A stretch of 64,000 nt of DNA, from assembly GCA_018136815.1 (NCBI GenBank), contig CM030932.1, forward strand, positions 6,176,407 through 6,240,406, read 5' to 3'. The position numbers and the translations under genes are program-made. Positions 39,681 through 50,297 of this stretch are shown here, one piece after another. Positions within the stretch are counted from its first letter, which is position 1; every line of letters begins with the position of its first letter. Below the pieces are notes generated by a model. That model did no database searches, was not told the DNA's origin, and saw nothing but the letters and a program-made list of their open reading frames with translations. This stretch comes from Isochrysis galbana (lineage: Eukaryota; Haptophyta; Isochrysidales; Isochrysidaceae).

Positions 39681-42386
39681 TCAAAATGTCATCTCATCGT
39701 CCGCCTCACCGGGTTGTGGCCTCCTAGGAGATCTCCCGGTGTCATCATTGGCAATCTCCCTGTCCACAGTCGACATCGGAGAAGCGCGTTGTCCCGAAAG
39801 TCGCCTCCCGCGCCGCCACAACACCATCACATCTTTATCCACTTCTCCGGAACGATAATAGGCCTCCATTAACGCTGACTCCGCCTCGAATCCAGGCTGC
39901 TCGCCCCGGGCGCTCATCTGCTCAAAGAGCCGCGTAGCTTCCTCGACGCGATTGCAGACTGCACATACATGCAGGAGTATGCGTCTGGTGGCGAGTGTCC
40001 ATCGAATACCCATCCTCTCACCTGAATCATACTGGCGTAACAGTTCATCTAGTTTCGCGTTGTCCTGCTCCACTTGCTTGGGAGAGCCATCTATGGCCAT
40101 GATATTCGCAAGAAGTACCAAATTCCGCGCGGCGCCGCCCAAACGCAATCCTTGCTCCTTAGCGATTTCTTCGACAGTTGGTGTGAGCTCTGGGCGCCGA
40201 TCACGGGTACATGCGCCGAGCAGTGTCAGAATCGTCCCGCGATTAGGACGCAGTGGAGGGTGCACCCAGCGGCGATAAGCGGCGATTGCAGCGAGAGCGT
40301 CGGAGGAGCGGCTGTATGTGACAAGCAGAGCATTGAGCATCGACGCGGAGAGTGGCACACCCGAATCACGCGCAAGCGCCATGGCCCACTCAGCACGATC
40401 TTCCATTGGCTTCAACGGGCTAGAAGCAACCGCAAATGAACGTAGGAGCGCCGCGTAGGGCCCTGGCGAACGTCGTGCAGGCGAGTCCGCTCGCAACTCG
40501 GAGAAGATGCGAAGGGCACGATCGGGGTCGCGCGCCTTCGCACACGCGCCGATCACCACAGAAACCGCGACTGGATTCGTGTCAGGTTGAGAACCCGTAA
40601 CGCGTGCGCCTGTATAGTAGGCGTCGACGGCTTCATCGACCATGCCTCCAGTTCCAAGTGCATGAGACAAGGCGACAAACACTTGGCGGTCCGGCTTGAG
40701 GCCTGCCTCCATGCAAGTGTCGAAGAGCTTGCGCGCTCCGCTGGCGTCGCCCGCTCGAGCGCATGCACTCAGCAACGTCGCAACGTGACGAGGATCGCGC
40801 ACGAGGAACGAGCCTTCGTGCTCAGCGGCCAAGGCGATATTGAGTGCAGAAGTATAGCTGCCAGCACGTGCGCATGCGCGGAGAAGCGCCAAAAAGGTTG
40901 AATCATTGGACTGTAGGCCCACAGCAAGTGAAGCAGTGTGGAGCGTGAGCGCTGCTGCAGGTGCACCACGCGAGCCAAGAGCATGCAGCGCGGCATTGAC
41001 GCACGCGCGATGTCGACGCAGCTCCCTGGTTTCGGATGTCCTGGGCGCAACAGCAATCTTTGCTTTAAAGCCCATACTCTTGTCAATGTTCCCTACCACA
41101 TGGCCATCGTCATGTCCTTTGCCTCGTGCGAGCACATCTAGCAAGACCCACTCGACGAGTCGCACATCATTCGCCGTGATGAATTCCGCAGAAGAGCAAC
41201 TGGCGTACAACTGGGTCAACAGCACCAGCTCTCCGATGCCCAGTGGTTGGCGCTCCAAAAGGTAGCCAATGATCCGCCCAGCCGATCGGAAGAGTCGTGG
41301 ATGTTTGGACAAAGAGCCTGCCAAACTGCGAAGAGCTGGTCGGCTAGGTTCGACATAAACATGTAGCGGAGTCCGATGGGCATGGCAGGCCAAGGGTCGC
41401 CCGTCGACCGGCGAACCAAAGACAGGCACGTTGGTGCAGCCTTCAGCAGTGCACTCCGGGATGGATTGCCATTCAACGAGTGGAGTGGATCTGCACGACA
41501 TAGCATCCAGCTGATTCTTCTCCTGTCTCTTGGCACCACGCACGCTTGTGATCGCACTTTCCCATCTATCATCTATTACACTCCTACTCTGCGTCTCTTG
41601 CGCAATATGAACATCTTTAAGCATGACAGCTTTCCGAACTTCTTGCACCACTGAAAGAAGGGCATGCTCCTCCTCCTCAGGCAGCCGGCGGCGCACAAAG
41701 AGGGGCATCCGACCATGTGGCGGTCGCCCAGAAGCATTGGTGTCCCAGTGGTTCCCTGAAGGGTCGATACCTGGGAAAGGCTCTGACTGTGCGGATCCTA
41801 TGTCCATTTGCGCGCCGGAGCACGCAAAGTGCGAACTCTCGAATAGGCGAAGCGCGCGTGGAATCTCACTCGCAGCCCATGGTGTACCAGGCATACAGCT
41901 TACGCGAATGACTGCCGATAGTACGCGGCCAGAGCAAACCCCCAACCCGGCCGCCCGTGCGCGATGAAACTCATCGAGGACGTTGCGGGCCTCCGCCTCG
42001 ACTTCTGGCGTCAGTCTTGAAGATGCATCTTCCTGTCTGCTGCGAGACCGGCTCTGCATCATCTCCCGCTCTCGTGCAGTCATCGGCTGCAGTGCGATCA
42101 GCTGATGGCATCGCTTTTCGATCCTCTTGGCGAGCGGCTCGTCATCCCCACGACGTACCTCGGCACACTCCTCCACCGACTGTGGCCCGCAGCTAAATCT
42201 CCGAAGCCCGTGTGCAGTCGGCCAAACTCGGTGCGCACCAGCCACTGGCAAGCATCGGGAGCAAGGCGGGCGCCCCAGGTTTGCGCGAACAGCTAGGCGG
42301 ACAAGGCTGAGCGCGTGTGATAGCACCGGCGCGGGCGCGCAGAGCCGGCTCGCCCCCGAGCGGAGCGCGGCGGTGGGTAGCTTCAT
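39681..42386 (-). CDS. Pentatricopeptide repeat (PPR) protein, organelle-targeted
   Basis: 901 residues, single exon. The N-terminus is Arg/Ala/Ser-rich without acidic residues over the first 60, typical of a mitochondrial or plastid transit peptide. Residues about 90-450 are less structured and include a C-x4-C...C-x2-H-like patch (CTAEGCTNVPVFGSPVDGRPLACHAH). From about 460 on there are degenerate helical-hairpin repeats of about 35 residues, e.g. DSTFLALLRACARAGSYTSALNIAL, HVATLLSACARAGDASGARKLFDTCMEAGLKPD, VFVALSHALGTGGMVDEAVDAYY, VSVVIGACAKARDPDRALRIFSELR and TRRILLHVCAVCNRVEEATRLFEQMSARGEQP. PPR proteins bind organellar RNA and act in its processing, stability or translation. The C-terminus is hydrophilic with no DYW or E motif. 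The specific RNA target cannot be told. Confidence 0.85.
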   Translation of the reverse strand: MKLPTAALRSGASRLCAPAPVLSHALSLVRLAVRANLGRPPCSRCLPVAGAHRVWPTAHGLRRFSCGPQSVEECAEVRRGDDEPLAKRIEKRCHQLIALQPMTAREREMMQSRSRSRQEDASSRLTPEVEAEARNVLDEFHRARAAGLGVCSGRVLSAVIRVSCMPGTPWAASEIPRALRLFESSHFACSGAQMDIGSAQSEPFPGIDPSGNHWDTNASGRPPHGRMPLFVRRRLPEEEEHALLSVVQEVRKAVMLKDVHIAQETQSRSVIDDRWESAITSVRGAKRQEKNQLDAMSCRSTPLVEWQSIPECTAEGCTNVPVFGSPVDGRPLACHAHRTPLHVYVEPSRPALRSLAGSLSKHPRLFRSAGRIIGYLLERQPLGIGELVLLTQLYASCSSAEFITANDVRLVEWVLLDVLARGKGHDDGHVVGNIDKSMGFKAKIAVAPRTSETRELRRHRACVNAALHALGSRGAPAAALTLHTASLAVGLQSNDSTFLALLRACARAGSYTSALNIALAAEHEGSFLVRDPRHVATLLSACARAGDASGARKLFDTCMEAGLKPDRQVFVALSHALGTGGMVDEAVDAYYTGARVTGSQPDTNPVAVSVVIGACAKARDPDRALRIFSELRADSPARRSPGPYAALLRSFAVASSPLKPMEDRAEWAMALARDSGVPLSASMLNALLVTYSRSSDALAAIAAYRRWVHPPLRPNRGTILTLLGACTRDRRPELTPTVEEIAKEQGLRLGGAARNLVLLANIMAIDGSPKQVEQDNAKLDELLRQYDSGERMGIRWTLATRRILLHVCAVCNRVEEATRLFEQMSARGEQPGFEAESALMEAYYRSGEVDKDVMVLWRRGRRLSGQRASPMSTVDREIANDDTGRSPRRPQPGEADDEMTF

Positions 42387-42639
42387 CGCAGTGTGGGGTG
42401 CGCCGAGCGTCTCGGCCGCATCGCGCCGCAGCGGCTCGCGTAGCTTTTGTGCCGGCCTTCGACGTCAGGTGTGAAACTACTGTGAGTGAAAGTTCACACT
42501 AAAGTATGGCCCCCCTGCGTTGCTTTTACCCGAAAGGGGTTTTCCCCCAGCGTGGACTCGAGGAGAGGACGCGCTGGGGTGCGCGGGGCCGGTGCATGCA
42601 CTGGGGGGAGGACAAATATCGAGGGGAGGGGGCAGTGCC

Positions 42640-42745
42640 CCCACCCCCCGGTATCACTCGGACACCTGGCCCGGGGATTCCGGGACTGAGACGTTATGTC
42701 CAATTAGCTAGTGGGGTTGGCTAGGATATATAACATTGATTATTA
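42640..42745 (+). repeat. Dispersed repeat, copy 1 of 2
   Basis: CCCCGGTATCACTCGGACAC to GGGGTTGGCTAGGATATATA closely matches 58501-58610. Copy 2 has a few extra bases (TCAGGCATGG) in the middle. It is non-coding. Confidence 0.85.
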
Positions 42746-42750
42746 TTATT

Positions 42751-42900
42751 ATCTGAAAAGTTAACGCGTGTGTTGTTTGAGTCTTTCTCCCAATTCGCCC
42801 CGTCGGTCCCCTGCATTTGTCCTCACATCTGAAAAGTTAACGCGTGTGTTGTTTGAGTCTTTCTCCTACTTCGCCGGTCGGTCCCCTGCATTTGCCCCCC
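42751..42900 (+). repeat. Tandem duplication, about 76-bp unit, two copies
   Basis: Each unit runs from ATCTGAAAAGTTAACGCGTG through TTGTTTGAGTCTTTCTCC to GGTCCCCTGCATTTG. The copies differ at a few bases near CCAATTCGCCCC / TACTTCGCC. Confidence 0.9.
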
Positions 42901-43149
42901 ATTGTCGCATTCATCTTAGATGATGCGATTTCCAGGCTCTTGTTTCCGGGTCCGTCGCCGTGCAGCCACACGGTGAAGCTCAGGTACATCTAGGTTGGTA
43001 GGGTTCGTCCCTAGCGACCTAGGATTCGGGTTCTCGTTTCGTTCCTTCTAGCCTGTTTGTCAGGTCTAGATTCCAGGTTTCCTCCTTTCGGGCAATCTTG
43101 ACCCAAAGGAGCCAGGTCGCCTGTCGCTCGTTGCGCGCTTGTCTCAGGC

Positions 43150-43520
43150 TATCTTGCCTGTTTATGTAATTGTGAGCCGTTGGCGCCATAGGGGCACCGT
43201 AGGTGAAAAAGTTGTTATGCGCACGCACGGCGCCCCCGCGGGGGGAGCACAATACACATCGCGCCGTACGCACGCACGACGTGCACTAGGGTGATTGCGA
43301 CTCATCACACCTGTCCCATGAGAGCCTAATGCTATCTTGCCTGTTTATGTGAATGTAAGCACTGGGCACCATAGGGGCACCGTAGGTAAAAAGTTGTTAT
43401 TCTCACGCACGGCGCCCCCGCGGGGGAACCGATACACATCGCGCCGTGCGGCGTGCACCTGGATGCGGGCGGCTCATCGCGCCGTACGCATGCACGGCGT
43501 GCACCGGGATGACGTCACAT
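43150..43520 (-). repeat. Two reverse-oriented units of the GC-rich repeat family
   Basis: Reverse-complement relatives of 1811-2140: 43150-43330 and 43337-43520 each carry GTAGGTGAAAAAGTTGTTAT or similar, GCACGGCGCCCCCGCGGGGG and ACACATCGCGCCGT. A duplicated CTTGCCTGTTTATGT word begins each unit. Confidence 0.8.
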
Positions 43521-43629
43521 CAACACTCTAATATAAAACAAAACATCAGCTGGCCCTCTTTTGACGGAACGCGACTTCAGACGTTCTCTTCCGCGTCCGC
43601 GCGTTGAGGCGCCGTGTTCTCTTCCCTCA

Positions 43630-43790
43630 CCCCCCCCCCACCCGCCTGGCCCGTTGTAGTGCACGCGGGCCCAGGGGTAGCGGGAGCGGGGATGAGAGTG
43701 TGGGGTATAGGCGATGGCGAGTGCGATACCGGAGGGGTGTGAGTCAGTAGTAGCATAGCGGGCACCTTCAAGAATATTTTTTCCCCCTCA
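43630..43790 (+). repeat. Dispersed repeat, copy 2 of 2 (partner of 35812-35965)
   Basis: Same order of blocks as the copy at 35812, shorter by a deletion of GGGGTGA in the middle. It abuts the next repeat directly. Confidence 0.85.
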
Positions 43791-43985
43791 TTATAACTTG
43801 TGGGGAGTTAGAATGGGAGCCGGGGGTTTGCGAGGGGGGAGATTCGAAGGGGTGCATAGGTGTATGTGTCTGTGGCATCAGCACGCGTCAAGGTGTACGG
43901 GCAGGTGCGCTGAGGGCTGTCGTGTTAGTACCGGGCAAGTGAGAGTAGTGGTACTCATGCTCAGTTATATTATTAGTAGTATTAT
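43791..43985 (+). repeat. Dispersed repeat, copy 2 of 2 (partner of 2641-2835)
   Basis: Same order of blocks as 2641-2835 and similar length, with scattered substitutions. The two repeats at 43630 and 43791 are joined at CTTCAAGAATATTTTTTCCC. Confidence 0.85.
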
Positions 43986-44014
43986 TATTATAGATTTCAG
44001 GGTCCGGAGGAAAT

Positions 44015-44085
44015 CTGCTATCTAGATAGATATAGATACCAGCCCTTCGCTATCTAGATAGATATAGATGCTGGCCTTCGCGGGA
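44015..44085 (+). repeat. Tandem duplication, about 31-bp unit, two copies
   Basis: GCTATCTAGATAGATATAGA followed by TACCAGCCCTTC or TGCTGGCCTTC; the unit holds the palindrome CTATCTAGATAG. Confidence 0.85.
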
Positions 44086-44456
44086 GTAGATGGCATATAT
44101 ATGCACCAAAACATGTAAGGACAGCAAGCGGAGGAGATTCGATGGCGACTTGGGCTTAGCAAGTTGAAAACCGACGTCGATGGTCACAAAATCCTCATGC
44201 CAAGCTACGCCAACGGCAACATATCCTCACGGCCAGCTCCAAGCGCTCACATTTTGTCGTTGTCAAAAGCAGTATGTCTCTCGAGAGAGACCAGCTATAG
44301 GTCTGCGAAACAAGGGCATGCGAATCCTTAACGTCGATCTTGTCGATCTCAGCGAGAAGCTCGACAAGCGCATAGAGATGGTTCACAACCAAGACCGTAT
44401 GACAGCCTTAACGAATGGCCATGACGAGTGCGCTATTGACTATCATAACGAAGCGG

Positions 44457-46908
44457 CTAAAACTCGTAGAGTTGTTCGCAGATGGCCTCGTTGATTAGGG
44501 TAGCCGTCTCAAAGTCCGGGCTAAGTACAATAGTCTCACCGTCTTGCAGCCGAAGCTTTGCATTGCCCACTTCAATCTCTACGGCACCGTTGAACATCCT
44601 ACGAGGACCCTCAATTGGCTGCAGCCCTCGAGCTTGAAGAGAGCGCAGCAACAACCCCGTATCGATCGTACCCATAAGCATCCGGTTATCCAGCGAATTT
44701 TCGCCCTTAACAGATTCATCTGACACTAGTTCAAGTGGCTTCAATTGCGGCAAATGGCCGATCTCGCCCTCACGGATGGTAAATGAGGCGCGACCCACCC
44801 GCATGCCATTTGGCAACTCCCTCAAGATCGTTCCCTCCGCTAAGCTCCCTTTCAGTGCTGCAGCGATGAAGCTGTTTTGGGGTCCTACTGCCCGAGGCCC
44901 CACTCCAGACATACGAACGACGGGCGCCCTCAGGTTGCGAAGCTGAAAGTGTAGTGATGATGGTGGCGGATTCGACCGAGCTCCTCTTGATGGAGAATTA
45001 CACCCGACTTGCATTTCTTGCTGAAATAGTGGTCTCGATTCGTCGTGAAGGGCTTGTTGTGCTTGCTGCTCACTCGCAGTCGACTGTGCGGGCTCCTCAA
45101 TTTCATTAGCTAACCCCGTGGGTGGAATTACGACAAGTTTTGGGGATAACTTATCAAGGACAAGATTTGCGGCTCGGTCCTCTGCAACACGAGTGTCGAG
45201 GACGCAGATGAGGGGGCGGACGGAGCCCAATGGCATGAAGGGGGCGAGCAAGCGCGCAAAATGCTCGCTGTGGCCTCCAACCTGCAAGAACAGGCAAGAC
45301 AAATACGACTATGAGCCGCAACGAGCGACGCAAAGTTGCAACAAATGTGGTGGAAGACCAAGCGGGTCTACAACTATGCAACCAATGCGACTCACCTCGC
45401 AGTCATCCGTTCGAGAGGTCAGCACGAGCAATGCCTCTCTGCCGTGAAAAGGCTGCCTCCATTCATCCAGTAATCTTGCCGCCTCTCCTGCCCGAAGCGA
45501 AGGGTCGCTTGCGAAGACGATGCACGGCTCGGGCAGTGGTGCAGCGAGCTCGGACGCTGATGGCGCACAAACTAGTCGGCCATCGGCAACCATCTCGTCA
45601 AAATCAAAAGGCATCTCGGGCAAGAAGGCTCTCGCGCCCCGTGGTTCATCCAGCCACTCACCCAAGGAAGAAACGTGCGCCAGGCCCTCAGATCCAATTG
45701 GAGATAGCAGGACGATGGGCACGGTCAAGGAGGGGGGCAGCAATCGTAGCTTGAGTTCCGTGGCTAGAGCCTGAATTAGTCCTGGGGTCACCCCGGCACA
45801 TGGGGAGCAGGGAAAGAGCACGGAGCCGCCGCGGCCCACACAAGTGGAGACCTCGGCGAGGATCTTGACAAGCGCATTGGTAGGAGTCGAGACACCACGC
45901 GGACGCACCGACCGAAGTAGAAGCACATCGGCGCCATGAAGTGGCTCGGCGAGGTCAAGCTCCTTTGACGCACTAATTTGAGAGGCTGTTGTTTTGAGGG
46001 TGGGTGCCGGGGCGGCAGGCTCGGCTAGCAAGCTGAAGCGAGCGCCATAAGCTTCCACGAGCCAATTAGCCCCACCGATCGAAGAACCGGAGGAAAATGC
46101 AGTGACGACTACAGAAGAATCCGGATTGAGCTGAACAACCTGCCCGAACGAAACTGCACCTACACGCCGTGCACACGACAACGCTTCCGCCTCTGTGTAG
46201 GCTGGATGCCCTTCCGCCCAAACCTTGTGCAAAAATTGAAGGACAGATGCTGGTGCTGACTTGGTCTGCCCTGTTCTATCTACCTCGACCGGCGGGGCAT
46301 TAGCCATGCCCGACGTTCCCGCCTTGTTCGAATGCTGGGTGGCTTGGTAGGCGTCGCTGTGGATCCGAGCAAACTCAATCATGAGTTGTGCACCCAACTG
46401 CATCGCAGCGTAGGTGGCGTAGATTGCGCCTCGAAAATGAGTCCGCTCAGTAAGCAAGGGGAGCGCAAGCATCGCCTCTGCACTGCTTACCTAGTGATGG
46501 TGTGGCGAGGAGAGATCAGACAATGCCAAAAGAACATAGTACAAAAGCGATTGAGCCACTAGACAGGTAAAGTGATTTCTCATGGGTGCGTCCGGGGCGA
46601 CATCGGGCATATGAGCCTACCAGCACTGCACGTATAGTGGCCACCTCGTTCGCGTCGAGCAGAGGCACTCGTAATCTCGCCGGGCTTTGCAAGTGCCACC
46701 AGCCCTCGCGCACCATACAGCTGGGCGCTCCATGCGATGAGGCTGTTCCGCGCGAGGAGACGGGCAGGTAATGCAAGAGGGACGCGGGCTCGGGCGCATA
46801 GTCGAGAAGGATACGCTCGCCACCGTGCAGTCGCAGCTCAGTGCACCTCGAGCCGCGGTGAGCTATTGAGCACCCATGGTCGGCGCCGCCCGTGAGCGCC
46901 GCGCGCAT
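44457..46908 (-). CDS. INTS9: Integrator complex subunit 9
   Basis: Three exons on the minus strand: 46908-46621, 46490-45396, 45281-44457. The introns are GT-AG, 130 and 114 nt, all phase 0; the product is 735 residues. It is a metallo-beta-lactamase/beta-CASP pseudo-nuclease that pairs with INTS11 in the Integrator complex for 3' processing of snRNAs and nascent RNA in the nucleus. The splice of RAVL to VSSAEAMLALPLLTE rebuilds the family's ISN-x-x-x-MMALPYITE block. Further matches: HFRGAIYATYAAMQLG, FSSGSSIGGANWLVE, a YLSPIGSE-like LSPIGSEGLAHVSSLGEWL, PFDFDEMVADGRL and EPCIVFASDPSLRAGEAARLLDEW. Zinc-binding HxHxDH is not present, as expected for INTS9. The C-terminal exon holds the INTS11-binding type domain (KLVVIPP, LQPIEG..., ILSPDFETATLINEAICEQL). 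The start is the first ATG in the frame; the N-terminus may differ slightly. Confidence 0.9.
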
Positions 46909-47204
46909 CGAACCGTCCGTCGGTCATATCATCCCGATCGTATCTCATGTCTTTCATGGAAACGTATGTTCACTCCAAGCTGGGTTTGGTACTCCCTCGG
47001 GTGGATGGATATGCCTCTACCTCTAAAGGATAATTTTAATTCTCCTAAGGCACACGCATAGCCTAGTAATGGTAATGGGTATAGGGCGGGAGGGAGAGCG
47101 ACGTCCGAAGAGTCCAGACTACGCTGTAGTGAACGACGGTTACTTTTAAACCGGGCATATACTCCAAGCTGGGTTTGGTGCTCCCTCGGGTGGATGGTAT
47201 ACCC
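46909..47204 (+). repeat. Intergenic with a 43-bp direct repeat
   Basis: ACTCCAAGCTGGGTTTGGTR followed by CTCCCTCGGGTGGATGG occurs at about 46973-47015 and again at 47159-47201. The intervening 143 bp includes GTGAACGACGGTTAC, a motif also present in reverse near 59150. Confidence 0.75.
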
Positions 47205-47905
47205 ACTCTCTTCCCTACAGGCTACAGACTTGCCTGGTTCGCTCTACCTGGCCCAGCGTGGCCAGCCTACTGCAGTACTACTGCTCCAACCCCTCCTCCC
47301 CCCCTGTTCGACAGGCACACAGGTGCAGCGTGGGGGCCCCTGAGGCTCAGTAGCGCCAGCGAGGGCGAGGGAGAGGGCAGAGGCAGGGGAGGCCAGGGAG
47401 GGCGGGAGCGGGAGGGCCCAGCCCCAGCCTCCTCCTGCCCTCTGAGCTGGCCTCCATCCATGAGCCTCCGCCAAGGGTCGCCAATGGGCAGCTGTCGGCC
47501 TGCCACAGGCGCGCCATCGCGCGTGCCGCAGGAGAGGGGAGAGAGCAGAGCGCGGAGAAGGGGGTGGGCGGAGCGAGAGCTACGCTCACCGAAAAATAGC
47601 AAAATAGCAGGTAAGTCCCGCACCTGTTTACAGGAGAAGACGGGACTGAGGACGCCGCCAGCCCGGTAGGCACAGGAGGAAAGGGAGAACGGATCACCTG
47701 GGGGGGGGGGGGGGGCGGGGGCCACCGGACCATATCTAAGCCCTTCACCCCTACCTACTATCCCCCTAGTAGTGCAGTAGTGCACGGGGGGAGTCGCCTG
47801 ATGGCGGGGGGAGAAGGGCCGCGGGAGTGGGGGTATAGAAAGTTCACTGCGTGAAAAAAGTAGTGGGTCCGTGGCCGCGAGTGCGGTGAGAATATTAAAT
47901 AAGTT
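47205..47905 (+). mobile_element. SINE-like retroelement, 5'-truncated copy
   Basis: From about 47218 it follows the 23558 and 62578 elements (CTTGCCTGGTTCGCTCTACC, CCTGTTCGACAGGCACACAG, GCCAGCGAGGGCGAGG, GGTAAGTCCCGCACCTGTTT, CATATCTAAGCCCTTCACCC). It ends GTGAGAATATTAAATAAGTT. The hairpin head is absent, so it is 5'-truncated, as is common for LINE-driven copies. No clear TSD. Confidence 0.8.
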
Positions 47906-48660
47906 TATTTATTTTTGCAGCAAAGACACAAGTCACTAATATCAGCTGATATTCTGCTCGCTCAGAACCTTTGAGGTGATATCAGATATCAACTTATGGA
48001 CCTCATCAATTGATATCAGCTACCGATATCAGTGTAAGCTCGAGTTTTTTGACGGCTGATGAGCACTGATGCACCATCATTGACGACGCTGCCTCACGCC
48101 ATCGCCTATACCTACACCTATACCTATAATTAGCTTACTACTGCTACGACATACTCTCACTCCCTCTCCCACTACCCCCTCATTCCTTGTTCGTCAACTG
48201 ACTTTATAGTTGGTTGGCATGGTGGATGGTGGAGGGCACGCTCCCTCCCCCCTCTCCCGGCCCACCCGCCGCAATTGGAGATATAGATATATAGATATGA
48301 TATAGCAGATAGCAGCTTATAAGTTATAATATAGCATTCCACGTTTGACGTTTGGCAGGCAGGCATACGTGGTTTTCGCGGTCAGCAAAGTTGAGCAGAT
48401 CTAATGTTATACCAAAATAAGCGGAGTGGACACACAAAAAGGGAACCTCAAGTTGCACCTTCTGACGGATAGTACGAATACGAATATACTTATTGTCAAC
48501 TGTCGAAGATGTAAAGGACGCTCTCATGGCACCCGATCCCCCAGCCCGCGAAAATACTATATGACAACGAACAATTCACACATGAAGATAGGCCTAGGCA
48601 AGAATGGTCCTCTTCATCCGATCCAATCATATCTCCCATCTCATGATATCTCGCTTGCCC
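47906..48660. other. Intergenic with GATATC-rich palindromes and a retroelement head-like word
   Basis: 47935-48030 holds several inverted ATATCAGCTGATAT / TGATATCA words. CAACTGACTTTATAGTTGGT at 48198 resembles the AACTAAGT hairpin head and is followed by a GC-rich stretch as in the elements, but there is no tail. No gene. Confidence 0.45.
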
Positions 48661-48667
48661 ACGAGCT

Positions 48668-49366
48668 TCACCGGCCACGCCCGCGCCCACGTCCCCGCCC
48701 GCGGCCGCGACCACGTGCGGGCGCACTCACTCGCTTCTGCACAATCTTCGGCGTGTCGTCCACCAACAGCGTATCCAGATTCAGACTATCCGGGAGAATA
48801 AAGTAGCGAATGTTCGAGCCGCGGATTGAGAGTGTGTCTAGGGAGATGGGGTTCTTCCCTTTGAGGGTCATCTTCACCATTTTGAGGTGAGTGTTCATCA
48901 GCACGTCGACACCGGCAACGGTGCCATGGACAATTGTACCATTCTTCAACTCGATGGTGACCGTCTCGTTTGACAACTTCATTAAGAACCGCACCAACTG
49001 CGGGGGAAGGCGAGGCAAACATTCGGTGAAAGGAAGCATGGAAAGCTTTACTCGAGGGTCAGGGGTTGGAGGGTATGCAGCGAAAAGGTGTACGCCCAAG
49101 ATGCTATCGATGCGAAGCGTTAGGGGGAAGATGAAGGCACAACAGAGCCATCCTTTCCTCACAGCAGCATTGCGATCCTCGCCATGCAGCTCACAGCCCC
49201 TACACCCCCCCCCCCTTCCTCTCTGCGCGCCAGCCTTGGCAGAGACTACAACTTCCGGCTGCCGCAGAGTACCCGGACCAAAGAGTGGGGAGTCATGCTT
49301 GGGTCCAGTGTCGGAGCAAGAGGGCGCGAAACGCACGCCCGTGTCCCCGCAGCCTCACACCTTCAT
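48668..49366 (-). CDS. SNRPD1: Small nuclear ribonucleoprotein Sm D1
   Basis: Two exons on the minus strand: 49366-49361 (only ATG AAG) and 48997-48668. The 363-nt intron begins GTGTGAGG and ends CCCGCAG. Joining gives [10 protein letters not shown], the exact start expected for Sm D1; the product is 111 residues. Sm motif 1 is [26 protein letters not shown], Sm motif 2 is [17 protein letters not shown], and the C-terminus is an RG-dipeptide tail, the usual target of arginine methylation. It is a core subunit of the heptameric Sm ring of spliceosomal snRNPs. The ORF-only start at 49336 would be wrong. A poly-G tract (49467-49491, poly-C on the coding strand) lies about 100 bp upstream. Confidence 0.95.
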
Positions 49367-49466
49367 CCCGCCGCGAGTTGGTGGGCGGGCCTTGCTGCTG
49401 CTGGCGCGGCGGCGCGAGGAGTCGTGCGACGTAAGAGGGCGCGGCGCGACTAAAAAAAAAGAACGC

Positions 49467-49491
49467 GGGGGGGGGGGGGGGGGGGGGGGGG
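49467..49491 (+). repeat. Poly-G run, 25 bp
   Basis: Uninterrupted G run about 100 bp upstream of the Sm D1 start codon (minus-strand gene). Confidence 0.9.
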
Positions 49492-49717
49492 CTGCTGTCT
49501 GCCGCAGACCCCAGCACAGATGATTCACAGATTCTGTCCTTCTGTCTGACGGCACCATACAGTAGGGGCGCACTACCATTAAGAAAACAGAGAATTTTGT
49601 CCTCTATGCTATTAGCGCTCGGCCGCGAGACCATAGGAGTTTCTTAAGCTGGGTTGCTTGCGCGGTTTGTCGAGAGCTACAATATGCAATATGTATATGT
49701 TACCCCCCAGGAGCCAA

Positions 49718-50297
<580 letters not shown>

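Noticed and set aside
48998..49336. Sm D1 start at 49336 as in the open frame
   Set aside because: The region 49360-48998 has clear intron ends, and the two-codon exon ATG-AAG restores the family's invariant N-terminus.
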